A stretch of DNA of 15,753 nucleotides from Micractinium sp. NFX-FRZ. Its lineage: Eukaryota; Chlorophyta; Trebouxiophyceae; Chlorellales; Chlorellaceae. This document shows, one piece after another, positions 1-7,764 of the stretch (position 1 is the first letter of the stretch; each line of letters starts with the position of its first letter). Both the position numbers and the translations under genes were made by a program. The stretch spans positions 1 to 15,753 of the forward strand of contig JAPTJF010000762.1 of the NCBI GenBank assembly GCA_029339195.1. Reading direction: 5' to 3'. Under the pieces are notes generated by a model, which did not search any database, was not told the origin of the DNA, and saw only the letters and a list, made by a program, of their open reading frames with translations.

Positions 1-60
1 ATGGAGGGGATGCTCTCTGGCCGGGGCCCCACAGGTCTGGTCAGCGGTCCTCCCCGGCAG

Positions 61-110
61 GGTCCTGCCACCGCCTGCCAGGCGGTGGCAGGACCGCCCA
101 GTGGGCGGTC
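61..110. repeat. Two overlapping perfect hairpins
   Basis: Positions 61-76 and 80-95 are perfect 16-bp inverted arms around a 3-nt loop. Positions 92-100 and 102-110 are perfect 9-bp arms around one base. The two palindromes share 92-95, so only one can fold fully at a time. They lie in the presumed first intron, or beyond the broken end, of the partial oxygenase copy. They could be the tip of a small inverted-repeat element or a cruciform-forming sequence. No transposase or target-site duplication is visible. Confidence 0.75.
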
Positions 111-356
111 ACAGCACACCTCTTCATGTGCCTAAATTAGTTCAAAAACACGTATTTTGAAGCCCAGTGTTGTGCACCCCGCATGCTTTGGCGTCTGAAC
201 TGTGCACAGGAGCCAGACATGTGGAAGGGGTGGGCTGTCAAGGAGGGCAGCACTGGTGGCAGTATCGGTGTTCGGGCAGTTCAGTGTGCTTCAGCACTGT
301 TCAGTGCATACCGGTGCTATTTCAGCACCACTGGTGTTCGTAGTGTACCCGCCCAG

Positions 357-566
357 TGCACCCTCCCTCCCCACTCGCTGCACCCACCCAATGCACCCTC
401 CCTCACCACTCGCTGCACCCGTCCAGTGCACCCTCCCTCACCACTCGCTGCACCTGTCCAGTGCACGCTCCCTCCCCACTCGCTGCACCCACCCAATGCA
501 CCCTCCCTCACCACTCGCTGCACCCATCCAGTGCACGCTCCCTCCCCACTCGCTGCACCCGCCCAG
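357..566. repeat. 35-bp minisatellite, six units, in intron 1 of the partial oxygenase copy
   Basis: The motif TGCA(C/G)CCTCCCT recurs at 357, 392, 427, 462, 497 and 532, with a partial start at 567, giving an exact 35-bp period with few substitutions (for example CCCCACT or CACCACT, and variable bases before each TGCA). The array ends about 15 bp from the exon donor at 582/583. On the minus strand each unit carries a GGGTGC word like that in the donor GTGGGTGC. Because 35 is not a multiple of 3, all frames stay open across it; the overlapping open frames here are repeat artefacts, not genes. Confidence 0.93.
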
Positions 567-582
567 TGCACCCAGCACCCAC

Positions 583-985
583 CTGGCCCATTCCGCAGCA
601 GCGTTCCCTCCAGCTCTTCAGGGATGATCCCCTCCACCCAGCTGTCATCCACCCAGTAGGAACGCTCCTCATACTGTGACTTGTACCCGCTGAGGAATGC
701 ATCCCAGTCAGAAGAGTCAAAGCTGTCGCCGCTGCTGCCACCGCCCGGGGTGCCAGTGGGTGCAGGCGCAGACACGGTCGGCGCGGAGGCAGCAGAGGCG
801 GTGACGTGCCTCTGGGACTGCTGCTCGGGCTCGTGCCTCTGGGACTGCTGCTCGGGTTCGTGCTTCTGGGGATGCTGGCGCTGCACAGGCGCTGCGGGCC
901 GGCCTGCTGGCTGACCAGCGAGCTGGCTGCGCGGCGGCTGGCCGCCGCTAGCCGCTGTCGGTGCTGCGGCTGTGTTACCCTGCAT
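583..985 (-). CDS. First coding exon of a second, tandem carotenoid cleavage oxygenase gene (partial)
   Basis: This 403-nt open exon (134 codons plus one base) encodes a protein start matching exon 1 of the complete oxygenase at 1570-7224. The last 55 residues (from GGGSSGDSFDSSDWDAF to LEGTLLRNGPG) differ from that gene at only four sites. The donor GGGCCAG|GTGGGTGC and splice phase 1 are identical. The N-terminal part is diverged: Ala/Gln/Pro-rich, with two exact 9-residue repeats HEPEQQSQR plus a decayed one, but no stop or frameshift, so the exon appears maintained as coding. I chose the ATG at 985; upstream codons in the same frame look non-coding. The next exon, which should start with a sequence like LFEIGGTQIPQPFDGDGM, is not in the remaining 582 nt, although intron 1 of the intact gene is only 256 nt. 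The copy therefore either has a longer repeat-expanded intron or is truncated. The product, if expressed, would be an organelle-targeted RPE65-family oxygenase. Confidence 0.8.
806..876 (-). repeat. 27-bp coding repeat in the partial oxygenase exon
   Basis: Two near-identical 27-bp units (806-832, 833-859) are followed by a decayed partial third (860-876). They encode HEPEQQSQR twice in frame. The unit length keeps the reading frame, so copy number could vary without breaking the protein. The intact neighbour instead has a poly-Gln stretch at the equivalent place. Confidence 0.85.
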
Positions 986-1569
986 TGGTGGCCTTGTTGG
1001 GGGCGTCGCCCGCGTGTGGATTGACCGGGTTGGCACTGATCGCGTGCTGTGAGCCGCAGGCCTGTTGTGTGGCGCTTTGGCGCACTGGAGTCTTCGGCAG
1101 TCGGCCCAGACCACGGGGCAACGCGAGGTGGTGCGTAATGCCACACACAGGGAAGCGCGGATTGGGAGCCCAACCAACGCTGGCAAGACTTTCGTGAGAC
1201 TGGTGCCAAATGCGGCGTCGCCAGGTGGCCCGCTGCCGCCGTTGCTGCCGCCCGCGACGCTGGCCACGTGCTGCCAGCCCACACATTACCAAACGTTGCA
1301 TACATACACGGTAGGGCGTCTACCAAGATATTCGAAATGTGCAGTGATAAGGCAGTGAATGCCGTACTGGAGCGGCCCTGGGCACCGAGGGACAGCAACG
1401 TGCAAAACGGGTGCGCCGCTCGTGGCCAGTGGCAGGATGGGAGGCACTTGCATTGATGAAATGTGGTTGGGGGAGAAGGCTTCTCAGAACTCAATTCAAT
1501 GGAAGGGAAGGGAGAGGAGGGTTCGTTCAACGCCTGGGCTGCTGTGATCAGCCTACGCGCAGTCCGACC
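986..1569. other. Spacer between tandem oxygenase genes: 3' region of one, promoter/5' UTR of the next
   Basis: This 584-nt stretch separates the stop of the intact oxygenase (1570) from the ATG of the partial copy (985), both on the minus strand. Its left part resembles the region upstream of the intact gene: a GGCGCTTTGGCGCA block at 1071-1084 matches 7302-7315, with weaker matches around it. I see no convincing protein-coding exon and no TGTAA (TTACA on the plus strand) poly(A) motif here, so the 3' end of the intact gene is not defined. Confidence 0.5.
1076..1083 (+). promoter_or_regulatory. E2F-like motif TTTGGCGC upstream of the partial oxygenase
   Basis: TTTGGCGC matches the E2F/DP consensus TTTSSCGC and lies within a block conserved at the same relative place upstream of the intact oxygenase (7307-7314). 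Conservation between the duplicates is the main reason to list it. Function is inferred only, and such a short GC-rich word can occur by chance. Confidence 0.3.
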
Positions 1570-4500
1570 CTAAGCACTTGTGGGCTCCGGCTTGACGCCA
1601 TTGCGGATATCGTGCAGGGTGGGGGTGTAGGGCTGCAGGGGGAGGAAGGGGGTGGAAGGATCAGCGGGGAGGCAGGCGGGGACACACGGGCCCTCTCACT
1701 GTCATCGGTTAAGTTACCTAATGTGTGGCCTGATCCACACAAGTCACAGGCAACTCTGCGTGCACACCGGCAACAGCAGACCCCGCCAACAGCAGCGGGC
1801 AAAGCAGGCCCCGGCCGCAGCGCCACCTCAGCCCCCGCTCACCTCCCCCGGCTGCGGCCCCAGGTAGGCGCCCGTCCAGCTGCCGTGCAGCCCAAAGGGC
1901 AGCATGTGCGGCAGCTTGATCTTCGCCACCGGCCCCGCTGCAGAGCAGACCGATTTGGCAGGCTGGGTGCAAAGGAGTGAGGGGGCAGAGGTCGGCGTTT
2001 GCAGGCAGTCAGGTGGCAAAGCACAGCGTGCCTCACAATGGCTGACATCTGCCCATCCCCACCTCGGACAATTGAGAGCTGCTGTGTGCCAGAAAGAAAC
2101 GGCAGGCGCATTCGACTCAACACACACCCTCCCCCACCTGCACCTGACCGGGCACCCACATGCCACATACGCACGCTACACGCTGTACACATACATGCAG
2201 CGCACCGCACGCACCTGACAGGTCCTGTGCATTCAGGATCACCAGCTGCGTGCGCCCCTCTGCAGCGTCATACACCAGCGCCAGCACCCACCCGTCGTCC
2301 TCCGCCTGCAGATGAGGCAGTGGGCAAAGTACGGGAGGCTGGCAGTGAGGCATGCTGGCAATACAGTGCAGTACAGGACTGCCTGCGGGGTGATGCAGGG
2401 TGTAGGGGAGGGTTTTGCACACGGCAGGGTGGGGAAAATGACGCACTGAAGCCTGCTGCGGCAGAGTGCGCAACCCCTGCTTGCCACCGGTCGACAGCGT
2501 GCAGGCTGTGCTCCCTGCCACGCTGTTCCCCAGCTCCTCCCCCCCCAACAGCCAAACGCTGGTAGGCACCGGCAGAACCATAGGCCGCTGCGCTCCGTTC
2601 TGCCCCGCCCCTGCCAGTGCCCGCCCATGCGCTCTGCCTGGCTTGCCTGGCCTCCCGGGCGGGGCACAAAGATGGGCTCCTGGGCAAAGGCCTGCCTGCC
2701 GGGGTAGTACACATCCTGCTGCACCGCATCCTTGCCGCAGGGTGCAGACACGCCCGCCTCTGGCGCCAGCGACACCTTGCACACCACCTGTGGCGGGGCA
2801 GGGCAGCGGGGAAGGCAGGCGTGGGGAGGTTTGCAGGGAACGAGCTGGGCAGGGAGACGAGCGTGGGCCCATGAGGCGGGCAGGGGCGGGAGTGGGAGCG
2901 ACCGTGGCGCCGGCATATGGCCAGCGCAACTGGCGGTGGGAACGTAGGGAAGGCAGGAAGGGGCGGAGCCTGCAGCAGCAAAGTGCAGAGCTTTGCTGAG
3001 CAGCACCAGGCTTCAAGCCACAGTGTTGTCTGTGGCTGCAAGGGTGGCCCTCCCGCCTGACCTGCGGTGCGCCCCAGGCGTCTGCCGAGGGGAAGCGGCT
3101 GCCCACCACGTACATGTGGCAGTGCGGCTGCCCTGTCACTGCAGGCAGGGCAGGGCAGGCAGGGCGGGGTGGGCCGGTCAAGTGAGGTTGTGGCAGCGGG
3201 GGGCGGGGCAGGCGGTAGGGTGGTTGGGTGGGATGGGCCGGGCGGGGCCATGCCCTCAGTCATGCAGGCACGAGAGTAGGCAAACACAGCAGAGCTAAGC
3301 ATGCAGGCATGACCTGCCATGCATGCCCTGCCCCCCTTGAGAAAGGGCCTGCTAGCCCCAGGCAGAGCTGAGCATGCAGGCATGCGCTCCCCTTGCCCTG
3401 CCAGCATCAATAAAGGCCCTCCAGCCGCCCCAGGCGTGCCTGCGGGCGCCACCGATGGGAACTCGCAGGAGCGGTCCATCAGGCGGTGCTGGGCAGCGGT
3501 GCCGGCCTGCACAGTGGGGCGCATGGTTGGCGGTCTTGCTTTGCATCCTAGGTGCAAGCGGAGCTCCCCCACTACTCTTCTCTGCATTCTACTGAGGTTC
3601 TGTGAGAGCCCCCGCCCCCGGCCCTCTTTCGTCTCCCACTTGATTTACTCTCTCTCAGAGAGAGAGAGACACACACACACCCCACCCACCCGCCCCACCT
3701 GCAGGTCGAGCACCAGGCGCGTGAGGGTGCCCCGCCCCTCGTTGTCGTCGTAATAGGTGGGGCCCGTCTCAAAGTTGGTGCTGCATTTGGGCGACACGGG
3801 AACGCCAGGTGGACACTTGAGGGTGAGACGCCGCATCATTGCATGCCAGATGTTGTCAATCAAAAGGTTGGCGACGCTATTCAGCAACAGCGTGTGGACC
3901 CGCACACCGCAGACGTATATAGAACAAGGAGGCGCCACGAAGCCACGCTGCACACCTGAAGTCGATGCCATCGTGGTTGGCTACAGTGTCCAGCACCAGG
4001 GCGGGGGCGCCGCTGGGCAGGCGCGTCTCAAAGGCGTTTGCGTGGTGGAAGGAGAAGAAGGGGGCGGTGTCGAAGGTGCGACGCACTGCAGGGCGGCATG
4101 GGATGGCGGGACGGGAGGTAGCAGCGGTCAAGGCGGTGTTGAGGGCGGAGACAGACAAGGGCGCAGGCACAAGCATGTGCTACACTGCCGCCAGGTGTCG
4201 GGGCACGCAAGCAGGGGCACGGAGAGGGTGTGGCAGCAGCATGGCGAGCACAGCCATGCCCTTGTCAGCGTAAGCCATCCAGCTGCCACTTTCCACCCTG
4301 ACCAGCTGCCCGCCCTACCTGCAGCGGCGGCAGCGGCCGCGCTGCCGGGGCGTGGGATTAGGTGCACCCTGGTCTGCTTCTTCTCGTCCCACACAATGCA
4401 CTCGGCAATGCAGGCCTGCAGGAGTAAGCACAGGTGAGGCAGGCGGGGAGCAGGTGATTGGCGGAATCGTGTGTGTGCCATGGCATTGCCATGCCAGACA

Positions 4501-5193
4501 GGAGCAGGCTGCAGTGACGAGGGTGCAGGCCTGCGACTTTGTACATGGCACCAGTACAACCAGGCAGTACAGGATGGCAATGCATGTTAAGCAGGCAGTA
4601 CATAACCGCGGTACATGCAGGCAGTACCTTGCCAAACATGTACTTGGTTGCCATCTTCCACAGGTCCAAGGACACTGCAGGGGGCGGGGTGGGGTGGTCA
4701 GGTGGTGGTGTTCTTGTTGGCTTTCATGGTGCAGGTTGGCATCATGTCCAGCCACCTGCACAAGTAGCCGCCAGATGCCGTGGCAATGGCCGCGCCGCAT
4801 TTCTAGTGCACAACAAGTTGTGCAGGCAGCTCTGTATGCAAGCAGCCTAGCCTGCTGCGAACCATGCCATCCGCTTCCACAGCACGCCCTCAGCCCCACC
4901 ACACCGCTCACTGGGGTTCCACAGCACGCCCTCAGCCCCACCACACCGCTCACTGGGGTTCTCCAGGAACACATAATAGTTTGGGGTGACCAGGAAGTCG
5001 TGGAAGAAGCCAAAGGCGGCGCCCGGCAGCTCAAACTCCGTCCTGGGGGAGGGGTTGAGGGGAGGAAGGAGATTGCAACTCCAAGCGCCAAGGGAGGGGG
5101 ATCGGAGGAAGGGGAAGAGGGAGCCGCAGGTCGACATGGTGTGATGGCAAACCATGCAAGTGTGTCTGCCCACCCACCCTCCACTCCACCACA

Positions 5194-5239
<46 letters not shown>

Positions 5240-7224
5240 CCCACCTGTGCAGCATCCTCATTTGCTCGTCGTACTCAAACATGTTGATGCGGTTTGTGTC
5301 ACCCACCTCGGCGGCATTGAACGCCACCAGCCGCCGGCTGCCGTCCGCCTCCTGCAGGGCGCGCGGAGCACAGGCAGAGGGGCAGCGTGGGTGGGAGCTG
5401 ATCGCTTGCTGCTAGCAAGTACGCAATGCAGCCAGACGAGTGGCTGATGGAAAGCAAAACTTTTGGCAGGCAACAACATTGGTTGGTGCCAGCGTGATGC
5501 TGTGCTGCGCCCAAAGTGGGGGCCTCGCTGGTCGAGCTGCCCGTCAGCCCAGGCAAGCCCGCTCCCTGAAAATCTTGTTCGTGTGATCACCAGGTTGGCG
5601 CCCTCTACCCCCAGCTTGCCTGCGTGATGCGGTAGTGCGCCCCAAAGTAGGCCGCCTCGCTGGGCACGCCGACTGTCTGCCCCTGGGTGCGCAGCTCGGG
5701 GGTGGACAGCTGGTAGGGCAGGTCGCGCTGCGGGCAGAAGGGCGGGCAGGGAAGCCGGCAGGAAAGTGTCAGCAAAAGAAGGGAGGTTTGCCCCTGAGTG
5801 CACGGGCAGGGCGTCGGCAGCTGGTAGGGCAGGCCAAGCAGCAGGGCCCAGGGCACGGCCGCCATTTCAGGGCAGGGGAGGCAGGCGCTGGCATGCGAAG
5901 CGGGAGAGGAGCGGGCGCAGGGCTGCCCCGGCGTCAATGGCGAGGCGGCACAGCCCACGTGAACACAACAAACAGGGCAAAACCACAATGCCCCCGCCCA
6001 CATGCTTGATCTCACCTCGTACAGCGCCAGCAGCTTGCCGCCCCAGTGCACCACCCCCGTGTTGGCAATCCCCTTGACTGACAGGTCAAAGGGGTTGTAG
6101 AAGCCGCCCCCCGCGGGGTTGCCCACAGAAAAGGCGCCGCGGTACAGCATGCGCTGCGCCTGCTGCTCTTTCACAAAGCCTGGGAAGGAGGGGGGTGACA
6201 GAGACATGTGCTCGTTTATGGGGGGGGGGAGGTTGCAACCACGGAGGGAGCAGGAGGGGACATGCGCTGCGTACTTTGCAACAGCCTGGCCAGGAGGAAA
6301 GCGTGTGCATTGAGCAATGCAGATGACAGGCCTCAGGAGGGAAATCGGCAGGAAGGCAGGCAGGTAACCACGACCCCGCACGCACGCTTCAGCCACAGGC
6401 CAGCCCCAGCCGACCCCCACCCTCGCAGTCCCCCGTGCCCCGCCCAGCCGCCGCCCCGCCCTCGCTCACCTTCGGTGCGCACGTAGCGGTTGTTGAAGAA
6501 GCACTTGCCGTCCTTGAAGGCAAAGATGGCCAGCATGCCGTCGCCGTCAAAGGGCTGCGGGATCTGGGTGCCCCCAATCTCAAAGAGGCCTGTTCGGGAA
6601 GGCGGGGGAGGGGCGAGGGTGGGACAGCTGGCGACTCCTGGTGGCCACAAACCACCGCAAAGAGGGCTTCACGAAGCGGGAAGGCGCCAGCAGGGCCGGA
6701 GGCAGCAGGGGCCAGCCATGAGCGTTGCAAGGCATGCCGCAGTTGGATGCTGCAATGCAACACCCCAGCCCGAGCGCGCCCCCGCCGCACTGAAAACAGC
6801 CCACCCAGTGCCGCGCACGCCCAGCACCCAGCACCCAGCACCCACCTGGCCCATTCCGCAGCAGCGTCCCCTCCAGCTCCACGGGAATGCTCCCCTCCAC
6901 CCAGCTGTCGTCCACCCAGCTGGAGCGCTCCTCATACTGGGATTTGTAGCCGCTGAGGAATGCGTCCCAGTCGGAGGAGTCAAAGCTGTCGCCGCCGCTG
7001 CCACCGCCTGGGGCGGCGGGCACACGCGCCGACGCAGGCGGCGCGGATGCGGCGGATGCGGCTACGCGCCGCCTGGCCTGCTGCTTTGACTTCTGCTGCT
7101 GCTGCTGACGGTGGTGTGCAGGTACGGCAGGCCGGCTCGCGAGCTGGTTGCGCTGCGCGGAGGCAGGCCCTGCAGCAGGCGCCGCCGCTGCCGCTGCCGT
7201 CACTGTGACACCCTGTAGCGCCAT
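1570..7224 (-). CDS. Carotenoid cleavage oxygenase (RPE65/CCD family), 16 exons, 618 aa
   Basis: Non-haem iron oxygenase that splits carotenoids or apocarotenoids at a double bond; substrate and cleavage site cannot be read from sequence. Exons in coding order: 7224-6846, 6589-6470, 6179-6016, 5727-5620, 5351-5245, 5042-4954, 4674-4628, 4415-4319, 4085-3956, 3780-3699, 3506-3440, 3138-3062, 2787-2647, 2305-2215, 1937-1843, 1632-1570. All junctions keep phase. The four iron histidines expected of the family are present: H252 (FGAHYRI), H307 (GFFHDFLVTP), H384 (FSFHHANAFE) and H584 (PFGLHGSW). The second-shell Glu is E456 in CEFPSV. Other family motifs are RNGPGLFE and PFDGDGM (near 125-150) and GRGTLTRLV (near 430). 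Residues 1-70 are Ala/Gln/Arg-rich and acid-poor, like a plastid transit peptide. The start ATG at 7224 follows an in-frame stop at 7276-7278. Introns 4, 11 and 13 begin with GC. The 20-residue last exon (PYTPTLHDIRNGV...) is supported by a strong pyrimidine tract and CTGCAG; without it the protein would end at 1828. Exon 12-13 junctions and the last exon are the least certain parts. Confidence 0.93.
3290..3386. repeat. Direct repeat in oxygenase intron 11
   Basis: A word of about 23 bp, GCAGAGCT(A/G)AGCATGCAGGCATG, occurs at about 3290 and again at about 3363, with a shorter relative near 3262-3272. The repeats lie wholly within intron 11, a GC-AG intron of 301 nt. Confidence 0.7.
3645..3681. 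repeat. Compound (TC)n(AG)n(AC)n microsatellite in oxygenase intron 10
   Basis: A run of TC repeats turns into AG repeats and then AC repeats just inside the donor side of intron 10. The TC/AG part is self-complementary and can fold back in RNA close to the 5' splice site. Confidence 0.85.
4561..4627 (-). repeat. Three copies of the intron-7 donor word in oxygenase intron 7
   Basis: The 10-mer CAGGCAGTAC (minus strand GTACTGCCTG, the start of intron 7) occurs at 4618-4627, 4592-4601 and 4561-4570. Only the first follows coding sequence (FGK). The others are GT-containing decoys 26 and 57 nt downstream. Confidence 0.8.
4875..4958 (-). repeat. Perfect 42-bp tandem duplication spanning the oxygenase exon 6 donor
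   Basis: Positions 4875-4916 and 4917-4958 are identical. Each contains the tail of exon 6 (encoding NP) and the donor GTGAGC, so intron 6 has two equal donors, at 4953 and 4911. The stretch between is open and in frame, so use of the distal donor would add exactly 14 residues (SERCGGAEGVLWNP) after ENP. I placed the exon end at 4954 because it gives the family-like join ENP-MSLDLWKMATKYMFGK. Confidence 0.9.
5197..5237. repeat. (CA)20 microsatellite in oxygenase intron 5
   Basis: An uninterrupted 41-nt CA run (TG on the sense strand) lies only about 7 nt downstream of the intron 5 donor at 5244. Length variation here would sit very close to a splice site. Confidence 0.95.
5484..5535 (-). repeat. 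Decayed copy of the oxygenase exon 4 donor end, inside intron 4
   Basis: On the minus strand this segment reads CCAGCGAGGC...ACTTTGGGCGCA...GCATCACGCTGGCACCAAC. It matches exon 4 and the first bases of intron 4 at about 5607-5663 (CCAGCGAGGC...ACTTTGGGGCGCA...GCATCACGCAGGCAAGC), including the GC of the GC donor. The offset is about 128 bp. It is not open in the coding frame, so it is a relic and not an alternative exon. Confidence 0.85.
5791..5842 (-). repeat. Decayed copy of the oxygenase exon 4 acceptor end, inside intron 3
   Basis: On the minus strand this segment encodes a shadow of exon 4: GLPYQLPTPCPCTQGQT against RDLPYQLSTPELRTQGQT at about 5681-5732. CTGCCCTACCAGCTG is identical in both. 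The AG acceptor is not kept (GCTTGG in place of CAGCGC). Exon 4 is thus flanked on both sides by copies of its own edges. Confidence 0.85.
6261..6300 (-). repeat. Decayed copy of the oxygenase exon 3 acceptor, inside intron 2
   Basis: On the minus strand, TTTCCTCCTGGCCAGGCTG...GCAAAG...CGCAGCGCATG matches the end of intron 2 and start of exon 3 (6144-6190: CCTCCTTCCCAGGCTTTGTGAAAG...GCGCAGCGCATG), including the CCAG|GCT acceptor. One internal gap is needed, and the two lie roughly 110 bp apart. Confidence 0.65.
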
Positions 7225-7764
7225 TGCCAGGGATGTTGCCGTCACAGGAAGCTCGTAATGATCTCTAGGGAGTGATCAGGTGAGAAGTAGGCCGGCTGTA
7301 TGGCGCTTTGGCGCAGCGGAGGACGTCGAGGTTTGGACACGGCCAGCTGGGGCACACTGACAGCGGCTGGCAAGTATTGAGACCGTAATGAGCGAGCATG
7401 GAGGTGGAATGGCGCCCATTGGAGAAACCTTGCGCCAAGCTGACTGGCACAGCGCGCGAAGCAGGACCGGCGGCTGGCCGGAAACGAGGCAACGGTGCAT
7501 CCGCGAAACGTATCGTGACGTTGGGCATTTCAGAAGCACTCACAAGCAGCCAGACTGCCAGAAAGCTTATTTCGGTGTTGCTCGCTTTGCCCTTGAGCGC
7601 CAGCAGGCGAGCCGCTGATGCTCGTTGCATGTGTAATGCTTACAACACGCCAGTCCACCTGCCGCCCCGCGACATGCATGGCCATGCACCTCGCTGCAGC
7701 GCTCACCCGCCCTTGTTCCCTTTACTTTGATACGCAGGCCCCCACACAACCAGTGCCGCACACT
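7225..7764. promoter_or_regulatory. Divergent promoter region between the oxygenase and NOB1 genes
   Basis: The 540 nt between two oppositely transcribed start codons must hold both promoters and 5' UTRs. It contains a block shared with the partial oxygenase's upstream region (TGGCGCTTTGGCGCA at 7301-7315), a TGACGT element near 7516 (core of bZIP sites), and a CACTTTGATACGCAG-like acceptor near 7725-7738 that could end a 5' UTR intron of NOB1. No clear TATA box is seen. No independent gene is visible. Confidence 0.6.
7307..7314 (+). promoter_or_regulatory. E2F-like motif TTTGGCGC upstream of the oxygenase
   Basis: Same word and flanks (GGCGCTTTGGCGCA) as at 1076-1083 upstream of the tandem copy, about 83 nt before the oxygenase ATG. 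Retention in both duplicates while the surroundings diverge hints at function. It could be core-promoter or transcript-start sequence instead of an E2F site. Confidence 0.3.

Noticed and set aside
355..575. Regular 35-bp repeats resembling a CRISPR array
   Set aside because: The units are directly adjacent with no unique spacers, no cas genes are present, and the setting is a eukaryotic intron; it is a minisatellite.
1828..1842. Alternative oxygenase stop at 1828 (ending EVSGG)
   Set aside because: GAG|GTGAGC is a strong donor, and a good acceptor with a 20-residue in-phase terminal exon (1632-1570) follows. Intron retention would give the shorter protein, so this remains a possible isoform.
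2268..3587. 439-codon open frame on the minus strand
   Set aside because: It runs through several oxygenase exons and introns; only the short segments RLMDRSCEFPSVAPA and AEDDGW-like pieces match the family. GC-rich sequence keeps frames open.
3781..3890. Earlier acceptor (TAG at about 3890) giving SVANLLIDNIWHAM before exon 10 of the oxygenase
   Set aside because: It would insert residues absent from the family; the acceptor at 3781-3782 gives the clean join DGIDF-STNFETGPTYYD.
7618..7764. Upstream in-frame ATGs extending NOB1 by 49 residues
   Set aside because: The extension has no family similarity, and a splice-acceptor-like sequence near 7738 suggests 5' UTR. MNWAAIAAS fits the usual NOB1 start.
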